This document shows positions 6,538-14,710 of a stretch of 16,248 nucleotides of DNA, one piece after another (positions within the stretch are counted from its first letter, which is position 1; each line of letters opens with the position of its first letter). This stretch comes from Spirosomataceae bacterium (lineage in GTDB: Bacteria > Bacteroidota > Bacteroidia > Cytophagales > Spirosomataceae): NCBI GenBank assembly GCA_030731175.1, contig JANQUM010000391.1, positions 1 through 16,248 of the forward strand, read 5' to 3'. The notes under the pieces were generated by a model that was given only the letters and a program-made list of their open reading frames with translations, had not been told where the DNA came from and did not search any database. The translations under genes were made by a program, and so were the position numbers.

Positions 6538-6545
6538 TAGTTTTG
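6538..6545 (+). promoter_or_regulatory. -7 box of lysC
   Basis: TAGTTTTG matches TAnnTTTG exactly, 63 bp before the lysC ATG. A TTG at 6507-6509 is too far away (28-bp gap) to be a standard -33. The predicted start, near 6551, coincides with the perfect hairpin CTAAAC-ACTC-GTTTAG (6551-6566), which could protect the 5' end of the mRNA. Confidence 0.5.
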
Positions 6546-6608
6546 CGTAGCTAAACACTCGTTTAGAATAAGTAGGTAACAATAGCAAAAAGCTTAAAAA
6601 CAACATAT

Positions 6609-7940
6609 ATGCAAGTTTGGAAATTTGGAGGAACATCCGTCGGGAAGCCCGAGCGGATGAAATCAATTCAGCAACTCGTCACTTCTGACGACGAACAAAA
6701 AATAGTGGTATTATCCGCTTTATCGGGTACTACCAATTCACTTTTGATGATTGGCGAAGCGGCTAAGAAAAATGAAGATATAGCAGCAGAAAAGCACGTT
6801 AATGAGCTTTTTACGCATTACGAAACCTTCGTTAGTGAACTTTTTACAACCAAAGAAGGGCTAAAGAAAGGTAACGCTATCATCGAAAACGAATTCAATC
6901 ATATTCGCTCTTTGACAACAATTAAACCTTTTACTATCAAGCACGATAAAATGCTTGTTGCTCAAGGAGAATTGCTTTCGACTCAGATTTTTGCCGCTTA
7001 TTTGGTAGAGCAAAAAATTTCATCAGTATTGCTTCCGGCACTCGAATTCATGCGAATTGATGCCGACAACGAGCCAATTTTGAGCGAAATAGAATACCGC
7101 CTTAAAGAACTTCTGGCTTTCCACGAAGACAAAAAAATCATCGTAACGCAGGGCTTTATTTGCCGCAACCCACGGGGTGAAGTTGATAACCTAAAACGTG
7201 GCGGATCTGACTACACGGCATCGCTGATTGGAGCGGCGGTGCGGGCGAAAGAAATTCAGATTTGGACAGACATTGATGGCATGCACAATAATGACCCTCG
7301 CATCGTGAAACGTACGTTTCCGGTTCGAGAATTGACTTTTGAAGAAGCTGCTGAACTTGCTTATTTCGGGGCAAAAATTTTGCATCCAAGCACCATAAAT
7401 CCCGCAAAATTACGGGACATTCCGGTTCGGTTAAAAAATACGATGGAGCCAAGTGCTCCCGGTACAGTTATTTCCAAAACTCAGACTTCCTCTGCCGGAA
7501 TTAAAGCTATCTCTGCAAAAGATAACGTTACAGCGATTTATATCCACTCTACCCGAATGCTGAATGCATACGGTTTTCTACGAAAAGTATTCGAAATTTT
7601 CGAGAAATTCAAAACGCCTGTTGACATGATTACCACCTCAGAAGTATCTGTGGCGGTGACAATTGACAACAACGAGAATTTGGATAAAATATCGAAAATG
7701 CTTGGGCAAATTGCAGACTTGGAAGAAAGCGACCAAGACCAGTCAATTATTTGTATCGTAGGTAGTTTTCTTGCCGATAAACCAAACATTGCCATCAGGG
7801 TTTTGGAAGCAATGAAAGACATTCCAATCCGTATGATTTCTTATGGGGCATCCGAACATAATATGTCTTTATTAGTTGATAGTAAAGACAAAAATGCTGC
7901 TCTGGAAGCGTTAAACGAAGGGCTTTTTACCTTTGAGTAA
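6609..7940 (+). CDS. lysC: aspartate kinase (aspartokinase)
   Basis: Phosphorylates L-aspartate with ATP, the first step towards lysine (diaminopimelate), threonine and methionine. Residues 5-12 are K-F-G-G-T-S-V-G, the family's ATP/aspartate motif. R-G-G-S-D-Y-T-A-S-L (197-206) and W-T-D-I-D-G-M-H-N-N-D-P-R (219-231) complete the amino-acid-kinase domain. From about residue 300 two ACT domains follow, the usual site of allosteric feedback by lysine or threonine. At 443 residues it is the length of a monofunctional aspartokinase, without the homoserine dehydrogenase part of ThrA. The gene for a Tat-type metallo-hydrolase begins 21 bp after its stop, suggesting co-transcription. No lysine riboswitch is seen in the leader. 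The family is certain; the paralogue symbol less so. Confidence 0.95.
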   Translation: MQVWKFGGTSVGKPERMKSIQQLVTSDDEQKIVVLSALSGTTNSLLMIGEAAKKNEDIAAEKHVNELFTHYETFVSELFTTKEGLKKGNAIIENEFNHIRSLTTIKPFTIKHDKMLVAQGELLSTQIFAAYLVEQKISSVLLPALEFMRIDADNEPILSEIEYRLKELLAFHEDKKIIVTQGFICRNPRGEVDNLKRGGSDYTASLIGAAVRAKEIQIWTDIDGMHNNDPRIVKRTFPVRELTFEEAAELAYFGAKILHPSTINPAKLRDIPVRLKNTMEPSAPGTVISKTQTSSAGIKAISAKDNVTAIYIHSTRMLNAYGFLRKVFEIFEKFKTPVDMITTSEVSVAVTIDNNENLDKISKMLGQIADLEESDQDQSIICIVGSFLADKPNIAIRVLEAMKDIPIRMISYGASEHNMSLLVDSKDKNAALEALNEGLFTFE

Positions 7941-7961
7941 GAAGTTATAATAAGCACAAAC

Positions 7962-8861
7962 ATGAACCGTAGAAAATTTATTCAAAATACCGCTTTAGGA
8001 ACTGCCGGAGCGGCACTTTTTTCACCGCAATTATTTGCTCAGCTATTTAATAAAGATCCGTTTGAAATGCGGGAACTTCGCGGTGGTGTGGGCATCTTTA
8101 CTGAGCGTGGCGGCACAATTGCTTACCTGCAAACCAAAGACGGGATCTCAGTTGTTGACACTCAGTTTCCTGATCAATCTAATCATTTGATTGAGGCGTT
8201 GAAGAAGACATCATCTAAACCATTCAAACACGTTATAAATACGCACCACCACGGCGATCATACGTCGGGGAATATTGCATTCAAGGGTTTGGCGGAACAT
8301 TTTGTAGCTCACGAGAATTCTAAAAAGAACCAACTGGCAAACGCTGAAAAGTCAAATTCGGTAGATAAAAACGTTTTTCCTGATATTACTTTTGCTGATT
8401 CCTGGAAAGGGAAATCGGGAAAAGAAACGATTAAAATGCACTACCTGGGAGCGGGACACACAGACGGCGACAGCTTCGTACATTTTGAGAAAGCCAATAT
8501 TGTACACACCGGTGATATGCTTTTCAATCGTCGGCACCCGTACATTGATCGCTCAGCGGGAGCATCTGTAGTAAGTTGGATTGACGTGTTAGAAAAAGCC
8601 GCCAACAAATTTGATTCCGAAACGCTTTACGTGTTCGGACATTCAGGAGACGGCTTTGACATTACTGGAAAGAAAGCCGATTTAATGGCGTTCAGAACGT
8701 ATTTGCAACAGGCTCACGATTTTGTTGCGAAGCAAAAAGCCGCCGGAAAATCAGCCGCCGAAATTACTGAAATCAAAGAATTTGACTTCAAATCTGAATG
8801 GCAAGGCGATGGAATCAAGCGGGTTCTTAGTGCGTTGGTGGATGAATTGGGGGTACAGTAA
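7962..8861 (+). CDS. metallo-beta-lactamase-fold hydrolase with Tat-type signal
   Basis: Length 299 residues. The N-terminus M-N-R-R-K-F-I-Q-N-T followed by an Ala/Gly-rich stretch is a twin-arginine-type signal, giving a periplasmic enzyme. All metal ligands of the MBL fold are present: H95-x-H97-x-D99-H100 (T-H-H-H-G-D-H), H166 (G-A-G-H-T-D-G-D), D185 (H-T-G-D-M-L-F) and H227 (F-G-H-S-G-D). The Asp in place of a Cys and the general layout resemble the broad glyoxalase-II-like/MBL hydrolase group rather than class B1 beta-lactamases. Substrate unknown; lactonase, esterase or thiolesterase activity is possible. It lies 21 bp behind lysC, so the two are probably one transcript, yet the enzyme is exported while LysC is cytoplasmic; a functional link is not obvious. 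A hairpin terminator follows. Confidence 0.9.
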   Translation: MNRRKFIQNTALGTAGAALFSPQLFAQLFNKDPFEMRELRGGVGIFTERGGTIAYLQTKDGISVVDTQFPDQSNHLIEALKKTSSKPFKHVINTHHHGDHTSGNIAFKGLAEHFVAHENSKKNQLANAEKSNSVDKNVFPDITFADSWKGKSGKETIKMHYLGAGHTDGDSFVHFEKANIVHTGDMLFNRRHPYIDRSAGASVVSWIDVLEKAANKFDSETLYVFGHSGDGFDITGKKADLMAFRTYLQQAHDFVAKQKAAGKSAAEITEIKEFDFKSEWQGDGIKRVLSALVDELGVQ

Positions 8862-8904
8862 AAGCACAGCCAACAGCTACAAAAAACCAATTGCAAAGCA
8901 CAAA

Positions 8905-8939
8905 AAAACCTATGATGTTTTGAAAGCATCATAGGTTTT
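8905..8939. terminator. bidirectional intrinsic terminator between convergent genes
   Basis: AAAACCTATGATG (8905-8917) and CATCATAGGTTTT (8927-8939) form a perfect 13-bp stem with a 9-nt loop. Read on the minus strand the stem runs into seven T's, and on the plus strand into four, so it serves the secreted repeat protein (ending at 8962) and the MBL hydrolase (ending at 8861). Confidence 0.9.
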
Positions 8940-8961
8940 CTTGTTGCCGAAACCTCCGCAA

Positions 8962-9732
8962 TCAATTCATAAAACGTTTTCCCTTAGTGTATTTGAAGTC
9001 TGGGTCAGAAGAAAAACTGGCATCAGTGAAGACAGCTTCCTTGTCGATTTGGGTGTACTTAAAATCTGCGTAATCTCCGAACGATGACTTTTTGAATGTT
9101 ACGCGGCTGCCAAATTTGGCGTATTTAAAGTTGGCATAATCGTTAAAACGATTTTTGAAAAAATCAGCATCCTGAGAAAATTCAGCGTATTTGAAATTTG
9201 CCTCACTATCAAAAGAGCAGTTCCCGAAACCAACCAATTCTTTGAATTTAGCGTATTTGAAATTGGCCTCTTCACTAAACATTGTTCCTTCGAAGTTCAC
9301 CGCTTCATTGAATTTAGAGTACTTAAATTCACTCGCTCCTTCAAAAACGCAGTTCTCAAAAACAACCGCTTCTTCAAAGTTAGCAGTATGGGTTTCGCTT
9401 TTTCCATTCCACGTAACTGTTACATTTTTTGACTTATAATCTTTCCCGTCTTGCAGGTTTTTGTAGGCAATTACATCGTCTTTGAAAACGCAGTTTTTGA
9501 AGGTAAGCGGGGCTTTTACGTAGCTTTTGTACTCTGCGTAATCGCTTTTCCCGTTCACTTTTTCTTTATTAGAAAGCTCGGTCAAATCCAACGTTCCGGT
9601 AATTACTGCATCGCTCATCGTGACTTCTTCTCCCGAATCAATCATCCTGAAAATTTCCTCCGCACTGATATTTTTTTGAGCGAAGACCGCTAACGAAAGA
9701 AATAGTAAAGGGGTAAACAATAGCTTTTTCAT
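8962..9732 (-). CDS. secreted protein with pentapeptide-like 22-residue phenylalanine repeats
   Basis: 256 residues with a signal peptide (M-K-K-L-L-F, hydrophobic core, cleavage near V-F-A-Q, residues 16-19). After an ordinary N-terminal part, residues 134-243 are five exact-length 22-residue units starting at 134, 156, 178, 200 and 222, with a partial sixth from 244 to the end. Units typically read A-(N/D)-F-K-Y-A-(K/E)-F, with Phe mostly at unit positions 3, 8, 14 and 19. A degenerate extra unit (112-133) keeps three of these (F119, F125, F130). The 5-6-5-6 spacing of inward-facing aromatics suggests a right-handed beta-helix like pentapeptide-repeat proteins, with a 22- rather than 20-residue turn. 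It acts outside the cytoplasm; function unknown. It is convergent to the MBL gene and divergent from the permease, so probably monocistronic. No clear promoter is seen. Confidence 0.85.
   Translation of the reverse strand: MKKLLFTPLLFLSLAVFAQKNISAEEIFRMIDSGEEVTMSDAVITGTLDLTELSNKEKVNGKSDYAEYKSYVKAPLTFKNCVFKDDVIAYKNLQDGKDYKSKNVTVTWNGKSETHTANFEEAVVFENCVFEGASEFKYSKFNEAVNFEGTMFSEEANFKYAKFKELVGFGNCSFDSEANFKYAEFSQDADFFKNRFNDYANFKYAKFGSRVTFKKSSFGDYADFKYTQIDKEAVFTDASFSSDPDFKYTKGKRFMN
8965..9333 (-). repeat. in-frame 66-bp tandem repeats coding for the 22-residue units
   Basis: Five 66-bp units plus a 39-bp partial unit. The most conserved stretch per unit, coding F-K-Y-A, recurs with nearly the same bases, for example GCGTATTTGAAATT on the plus strand near 9185 and 9251, indicating duplication of a short segment. 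Confidence 0.75.
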
Positions 9733-9824
9733 AATTTGTGTATTAATGGTTTAGTTCAGTAGATGCACGCAAAGCGTCAACCGTTGCACAGAACAACTAA
9801 ATTAGCGAAAAAAGTTACCATTAA

Positions 9825-9854
9825 TTGTTCAACAGTAATAATTGCATATTTTTG
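9825..9854 (+). promoter_or_regulatory. -33/-7 promoter of the amino acid permease
   Basis: TTG at 9825-9827 and TATTTTTG at 9847-9854 are separated by 19 bp, a complete match to the Bacteroidota primary sigma promoter. The start is expected near 9860, about 20 bases before the ATG at 9879. Confidence 0.75.
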
Positions 9855-9878
9855 AGGATAACCTCTTTCAGAAATTTT

Positions 9879-11213
9879 ATGAATAACCCCGCCCCCTCAA
9901 ATCAATTACTAAAACTCCTCGGTGTCGGTTTCGGCATTGCCGTGACCGTTGGGGGAACCATCGGAACGGGGATTCTCCGTAAACCTGGACCAATTGCCGA
10001 ACAACTCGGCGACCCGTGGTTAATTATGGGCATTTGGGTGGCGGTCAGTATTTACGCCGTTTTAGGTGTAATGTGTGCTATTGAATTGGGCGTTTCCATG
10101 CCACAGGCGGGAGCTTGGTACGTTTACGCACGGCGTGCGTTCGGAAATTACTTCGGTTTCCTTACGGGTATCACAAGTTGGCTCGGCACGGTGGCAGCAT
10201 TGGGTTTCGGGGCTTACACCATGAGCGAATACATCGCCCTGCTGCTACCTCAAGTGAATGAATACTTACGACTTACCGCGATATCGATATTAATTTTATT
10301 GATGGGTTTCCATTTATTAGGAACAAAATCGGGCGGGCGTTCGCAAGAAATAATGTCGTTTCTGAAAGCCATCGGCTTGCTTGCCTTTGTGCTAATCTGC
10401 TTTATTTACGGAAGCGACGTACCGCAATCACAGGTTGTGGAAACCACCAGAAACGTTCAGAAATCAGCTCTTATTTTGAGCATTATCACAGCTCTGCAAG
10501 CAGTATTTTACACATTTGACGGCTGGCATACCGCCGCTTATTTCGCCGAAGAAAATACCGATCCCGCCAAGAATTTACCGAAGTCAATGATGGGCGGCGT
10601 GTTACTCATTGTATTTATTTATTTATTGGTGAACGCCGCCATACTTTACGTGTTACCAATGGATCAACTGGCTAATTCTAAGCTCGCTGCCGCAGATGCC
10701 ATCTTGTTGCTCTTTGGCGAGCAATCTGCCAAAATAGTGACGCTCTTTTTAATGCTCTCAATTTTAGGAATGGTGAATGCCCAAACCATGTTTGCTCCGC
10801 GGGTAATTTACGGCATGAGCCGCGACGGGTTATTCCTGAAAGCCGCTCAAAAAGTAAACAAGGGAGGAACGCCTTCGGTGGCAATGCCACTAACCATTAT
10901 TTGCTCTATCTTGTTGATAATGAGCGGAAAAGATACCTGTGCTATTCTCTCAGATATTGCCACGTTTTTCTTCGTGATGAGCTACGCCGCCGGCTTCGCT
11001 TCCGTGGTTCAAATTAGAAAAATAGAACCCAATCTGCCACGCCCATACAAAATATGGGGCTTTCCGTACGTTCCTATCGGATTACTGATTGTGTCGTTAT
11101 TGTTCTTGATTGGTGCAGTTGTGAACGACCTGAACAGCAGTAAATTCGCTTTGATATTCCTTGCAATTAGTTACCCGCTGTATTTGGGCGTGAAGAAGTT
11201 GAATGGAGTGTAA
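9879..11213 (+). CDS. APC-superfamily amino acid permease
   Basis: 444 residues, a typical 12-transmembrane-helix inner-membrane amino acid transporter. Residues 25-32 are G-G-T-I-G-T-G-I, the broken-helix TM1 motif of the APC fold that binds the amino/carboxyl groups of the substrate. Hydrophobic segments follow to the C-terminus, and Y-G-M-S-R-D-G is the conserved loop before the later helices. The frame can be extended to a TTG at 9825, but that TTG is the -33 element and the extension (residues R, N, C, F mixed) is not membrane-like. The ATG at 9879 is therefore chosen, just downstream of the predicted transcription start. It is divergent from the secreted repeat protein and convergent, with a 19-bp gap, to the GH3 fusion gene; no terminator is visible between them. 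The transported amino acid cannot be told. Confidence 0.92.
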   Translation: MNNPAPSNQLLKLLGVGFGIAVTVGGTIGTGILRKPGPIAEQLGDPWLIMGIWVAVSIYAVLGVMCAIELGVSMPQAGAWYVYARRAFGNYFGFLTGITSWLGTVAALGFGAYTMSEYIALLLPQVNEYLRLTAISILILLMGFHLLGTKSGGRSQEIMSFLKAIGLLAFVLICFIYGSDVPQSQVVETTRNVQKSALILSIITALQAVFYTFDGWHTAAYFAEENTDPAKNLPKSMMGGVLLIVFIYLLVNAAILYVLPMDQLANSKLAAADAILLLFGEQSAKIVTLFLMLSILGMVNAQTMFAPRVIYGMSRDGLFLKAAQKVNKGGTPSVAMPLTIICSILLIMSGKDTCAILSDIATFFFVMSYAAGFASVVQIRKIEPNLPRPYKIWGFPYVPIGLLIVSLLFLIGAVVNDLNSSKFALIFLAISYPLYLGVKKLNGV

Positions 11214-11232
11214 TTGAGAAATATTCAATCCC

Positions 11233-14190
11233 TCACGAATAAATAATCGAATTGTAAACCGCTTCGTGCATCCGTCTTCGGATTTGCAATTGAGCCAGTT
11301 TTCTGTTGTTTACTGTGGGATAAACTCTATTGCAGAGCATGATAAAAATGAGGTCTTGCTGCGGGTCAACCCACACCACCGTTCCGGTAAAACCGGTATG
11401 CCCATAAGTTGCCGAAGATGCCATAGAAGCCACGCTTGATTGGTCTTCTCCCGTCGGGCGGTTCCAGCCCAAACCCCGGTGACTTTTGGTAGAATAATTA
11501 TTAGAAAAATGGCTGACCGTTTCGGGAAAAAGGTAGCTGCGTTCGGCGTAAAAACCCCGTTGTAGGTTCATCTGAAAGAGTTTCGCGAGGTCCCACGCAT
11601 TACTGAACAATCCGGCGTGACCAGCCACTCCGCCCAAAAGTGCGGCGTTGGGGTCGTGTACTGTTCCCTGTATCGAAGTTCCCCGAAATACCCTGTCGTA
11701 TTCCGTTGGGGCGATGCGTTCTGTCGGAAATTTTTGCAACGGATTAAATGTAGTAGTCACCATTCCCAACGGTTCGTAGAAGTGTTGTGTCGTAAATTCG
11801 TCGAGCGGCATATTGGTTACTTTTTCTACCACACGTTGCAGCATAATCAAACCCAAATCGCTGTATAAATAGCGGTAACCACCTTGTCGGGATTCCCGAT
11901 TATTGAGCGAAGATTCAATCAACCATTTCCAGACGTCTTCCTTGATAGAAGGCTTAATATAGAGGTTATCCGCCACTTGCAAGTAATCCTGATTTGGACG
12001 AAAGGCGTAAAATTGGCTATCAAAAGCCCCGCCGCTGCTCTTGGTATTTACCCAAAACGGAATGAAAGATTTCAGCCCTGCTTGGTGCATCAAAATTTCA
12101 CCGACAAGCATATCTTCTTTGTTTGTTCCCCGAAGTTCAGGCAGGTAATAACTTGCCGTTTGGTTGAGGTCAATTTCGCCTCGTTCGTTCAAATACATAA
12201 CGGCCTGAAGCGTTGCCGAAACTTTCGTTAGCGAAGCCAAATCGTAAATGGTTTCGTTGGTTACAGATTCGTTGCCGTCGTACCGCAAGTTTCCGTACGA
12301 TTTATGAAATACTACGGCTCCTTTTCTCGCCACTAAAACCTGACAACCCGGATACGCTCCCTGCCGGATTCCGTCTTCGGCGATGGCGTCTATTTCTTGC
12401 AGCGAATTGAGGTTAATTCCCACTTTTCCCGGGGCTTCGTAATGAAATCTTTTGAGGCTCGCCGTTAAAATGCCGTCGCCCACTTCCATTGATTTATTCA
12501 CCGTTACGGGCAACGTGCCGCGGGCGGGCAATGCCCCAAATAATACCTGAGCCACCGCTTGGTGAGCTTCCGGCTCGTCTTCGTAACCGCAAACGAGGTA
12601 TTCTGATGAGTTGAATAACCGAAGCCCGTACGGATTTCCGAACATGCAAACCACCACTTTTGTGGATTCGCTGAGTTTGTTTATTAAACTCACCGTGGCG
12701 GGAGTCATGCCATAATTTCTCGACCGAATGCTGTTTGTATCGTGAATCCCGATGACTACCACATCGTAAGCTGCCGCTTGTGCAACAACGCCGTTCCAAT
12801 CGCTATTTTTTGAGGGTTTAAAAGGGATGGTAAAGTGTTTAAAATCAGCGTGTTGGTTCAGCGATTCGATAAATTTACTATCTCGTCCCGGAGAAATCGA
12901 AATACTCGCAAAACGGGTGGTATCAAGATTGACGAAAGGCAATAGTTCGTTATCATTATGCACGATGGTAACGGCGTTATTAAAGAGCTCGACTTTGATT
13001 TGCTGAGCATCGGCGTTGTTGAGGTCGCTTTCTAAGTTATTATAATCTACGGGCTGTTGTCTGCTCAAACCCGCCCAATATTTCGAGCGAAGAATATTTC
13101 GCACCCGTTCGTCTATTTCATAACTGTTAATTTCGCCATCTGCCAACGCCGATTTCATGCGGTTGAAAGCGGTTGGCAGGCTTTTCGGTTGAAGCAATAA
13201 ATCATTTCCTGCTTTGAAGGCTTCGAGTTCGGCGTTGCCGTTTCCATAATACTTTGTTAGCCCTTGCATCACGAGAGCATCCGTAATGGCAAGCCCATTA
13301 AAACCCATTTCACCCTTCAATAAATCGGTTACGATTTTCTTAGAAACCGTCCCCGAACGGTTCGTTCCGTTGTCGAGGCTCGGTACGTACAAATGCCCCG
13401 TCAGGACGCTCGAGACGCTATCGGAAATCAGGTATTGAAATGGGAAAAGCTCGGTTTCGGTAAGTTGTTTCTTTGATTTATTGATAACTGGCATCGAAAA
13501 ATGCGAGTCCGATCCGGTGTCGCCATGACCAGGAAAATGCTTGGCACTCGCCAGCACGTTTTGCCGTTGCAGACCGCGGGCGTAAGCGGCGGCTTTAGTT
13601 GCAACATTAAATTTAGACTCGCCAAACGAACGGTAGTTAATTACGGGGTTATTGGGGTTGGTGTTGATGTCAACCACGGGAGCGTAATTTATGTGAATGC
13701 CCAGCCGCTTGCATTGCTTGCCAATTTCTTCACCCATCAATTCCACCAAATAGTCGTCTTGAATTGCTCCGAGGGTGATGTTTTTCGGAAACGATATTGT
13801 ATTGTCAAGCCGCATCCCTAAACCCCACTCGGCGTCAATTGTAATAAAAAGCGGGATTTTCGAAGCGTTTTGGTAGCGATTTGTCAGAATTGCCTGTTGA
13901 ACGGGCGTTCCCTGAAAAAACAGAATCCCGCCAACGTGGTAATTTTGAATGAGTCTTTCTATTTCTTGATAGCTACTTTCCTGACGGTTAGAATAAGCGG
14001 CAATAACGAATAACTGACCGATTTTTTGGTCAATATCCATTGTTGCAATCGTGCTTTCAACCCATTGCTCTTGCTCATTGAGGTAAGCGGCATCGTCAGA
14101 ATTTAGCGGAGAAATGGGGGCTAAATGAACCCAGCTAAATATAATTAATGCAAAAAGGGGAAGTACTGCAATTTTCCGTGTCTTGGTCAT
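11233..14190 (-). CDS. exported fusion of GH3 beta-N-acetylhexosaminidase (NagZ-like) and serine beta-lactamase-like domain
   Basis: 985 residues. An N-terminal hydrophobic segment (about 7-24) serves as signal peptide or anchor. Residues about 47-375 are the GH3 barrel: K-H-F-P-G-H-G-D-T (217-225), then D228-S-H230, the Asp-His acid/base dyad diagnostic of NagZ-type enzymes, and nucleophile D304 in A-I-T-D-A-L. About 400-570 is a GH3 C-terminal-like domain. About 595-965 is a PF00144 domain with S653-L-T-K656, Y776-S-D and H931-T-G, the catalytic set of class C beta-lactamase/DD-peptidase-like enzymes. NagZ removes GlcNAc from muropeptides; the second half may cut peptide, amide or ester bonds. 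Bacillus carries NagZ and a PF00144 gene as neighbours in its muropeptide-recycling operon, here apparently joined. The protein probably acts in the periplasm on wall fragments. Family calls are firm, substrates inferred. Confidence 0.93.
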   Translation of the reverse strand: MTKTRKIAVLPLFALIIFSWVHLAPISPLNSDDAAYLNEQEQWVESTIATMDIDQKIGQLFVIAAYSNRQESSYQEIERLIQNYHVGGILFFQGTPVQQAILTNRYQNASKIPLFITIDAEWGLGMRLDNTISFPKNITLGAIQDDYLVELMGEEIGKQCKRLGIHINYAPVVDINTNPNNPVINYRSFGESKFNVATKAAAYARGLQRQNVLASAKHFPGHGDTGSDSHFSMPVINKSKKQLTETELFPFQYLISDSVSSVLTGHLYVPSLDNGTNRSGTVSKKIVTDLLKGEMGFNGLAITDALVMQGLTKYYGNGNAELEAFKAGNDLLLQPKSLPTAFNRMKSALADGEINSYEIDERVRNILRSKYWAGLSRQQPVDYNNLESDLNNADAQQIKVELFNNAVTIVHNDNELLPFVNLDTTRFASISISPGRDSKFIESLNQHADFKHFTIPFKPSKNSDWNGVVAQAAAYDVVVIGIHDTNSIRSRNYGMTPATVSLINKLSESTKVVVCMFGNPYGLRLFNSSEYLVCGYEDEPEAHQAVAQVLFGALPARGTLPVTVNKSMEVGDGILTASLKRFHYEAPGKVGINLNSLQEIDAIAEDGIRQGAYPGCQVLVARKGAVVFHKSYGNLRYDGNESVTNETIYDLASLTKVSATLQAVMYLNERGEIDLNQTASYYLPELRGTNKEDMLVGEILMHQAGLKSFIPFWVNTKSSGGAFDSQFYAFRPNQDYLQVADNLYIKPSIKEDVWKWLIESSLNNRESRQGGYRYLYSDLGLIMLQRVVEKVTNMPLDEFTTQHFYEPLGMVTTTFNPLQKFPTERIAPTEYDRVFRGTSIQGTVHDPNAALLGGVAGHAGLFSNAWDLAKLFQMNLQRGFYAERSYLFPETVSHFSNNYSTKSHRGLGWNRPTGEDQSSVASMASSATYGHTGFTGTVVWVDPQQDLIFIMLCNRVYPTVNNRKLAQLQIRRRMHEAVYNSIIYS

Positions 14191-14224
14191 CAGAGGCTAA
14201 AAAAGGTTCACAAAGAAGTAACTT

Positions 14225-14255
14225 CAAAATTACTCTTTAATGCCTGATAAACGAA
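14225..14255 (-). promoter_or_regulatory. promoter of the GH3/beta-lactamase fusion gene
   Basis: On the minus strand TAATTTTG (plus 14225-14232) matches the -7 consensus exactly. TTCG (plus 14252-14255) stands at about the right spacing as a one-mismatch -33 box. The start would be near 14219, about 28 bases before the ATG. Confidence 0.55.
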
Positions 14256-14289
14256 ATTTAACGCGATGATAACTATTCGTTAATTAAAT

Positions 14290-14326
14290 ATTCAACGAAA
14301 AAGGCTATATCAATTCAACGAAAAAG
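14290..14326. repeat. 14-bp direct repeat at the stop codon of the small MIase-like gene
   Basis: ATTCAACGAAAAAG occurs at 14290-14303 and 14313-14326, a 23-bp offset. The right copy encodes the last residues of the small protein; the left copy lies in its 3' untranslated region. It looks like a short local duplication. Confidence 0.75.
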
Positions 14327-14606
14327 CGGGAATTTGAATCGTCGCCACATTGTGGAACATCAATTCCGAAACCTCGTAAGGCATATAGTCAATTAGTGGA
14401 AAAGTATTCACAATGTTGACAACCTCGTATTTACTGCTTGCATTTACCATGCACCAAAGTTTATCACGGTTCATGGAGAGCGAGTAAGATTGTATTTTTT
14501 GTTCCGCCAACAAAGTATTAATAACATCCCGCTGTTCGGGAATCAACTCGATAAAGTCAGTTGTAAACGGAATGGGCAACTCAAACGTTACCATAAATTG
14601 ATTCAT
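14310..14606 (-). CDS. muconolactone isomerase-like small protein
   Basis: 98 residues from the ATG at 14604-14606. The frame can be extended to an ATG at 14675, but the extra 23 residues look unlike the family, and the family consensus as I recall it begins M-x-x-F-M-V-x-F-x-L-P. The core is a ferredoxin-like half-barrel: F-M-V-T-F-E-L-P, then L-I-P-E-Q-R-D-V-I-N, Y-S-L-S-M-N-R-D-K-L-W, F-P-L-I-D-Y-M and E-L-M-F-H-N. This is the pattern of small muconolactone delta-isomerase/YciI-like proteins widespread in Bacteroidota. Catabolic function is doubtful because no aromatic-degradation genes are nearby; the true role is unknown. It lies upstream of the GH3 gene on the same strand (119 bp gap), but that gene has its own promoter. 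Confidence 0.75.
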   Translation of the reverse strand: MNQFMVTFELPIPFTTDFIELIPEQRDVINTLLAEQKIQSYSLSMNRDKLWCMVNASSKYEVVNIVNTFPLIDYMPYEVSELMFHNVATIQIPAFSLN

Positions 14607-14694
14607 ATAAAAAGTGGTATAAAGATTAGCTTTTTCGGGCGTATCTAACGCCTTATTATTTTTAAAGTTAAACACTATAAACCAAAAAACCGTT

Positions 14695-14702
14695 TACCTT
14701 TG
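14695..14702 (+). promoter_or_regulatory. -7 box of the TPP-riboswitch transcript
   Basis: TACCTTTG matches TAnnTTTG exactly and ends 8 bp before the P1 stem of the riboswitch, so transcription should begin at or just before the aptamer. No perfect -33 is seen. Confidence 0.65.
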
Positions 14703-14710
14703 CATAGAAA

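Noticed and set aside
6546..6608. Possible lysine riboswitch before lysC
   Set aside because: The leader is about 55 nt, far too short for the lysine aptamer, and has only a simple 6-bp hairpin.
9825..9878. N-terminal extension of the permease from a TTG start
   Set aside because: The TTG is the -33 promoter element and the predicted transcription start lies downstream of it.
11214..11232. Terminator between the convergent permease and GH3 genes
   Set aside because: Only a 5-bp inverted repeat (ATTGA/TCAAT) without a T-run is present near the permease stop; not convincing.
12494..12799. 101-codon minus-strand ORF and other long antisense or shifted frames over the GH3 fusion gene
   Set aside because: They are shadow frames of a continuous 985-residue coding sequence with intact catalytic motifs in both halves.
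14607..14675. 23-residue N-terminal extension of the small MIase-like protein
   Set aside because: It does not look like the family N-terminus, and a near -7 match (plus 14663-14670) would place the transcription start inside it; the ATG at 14606 fits the family.
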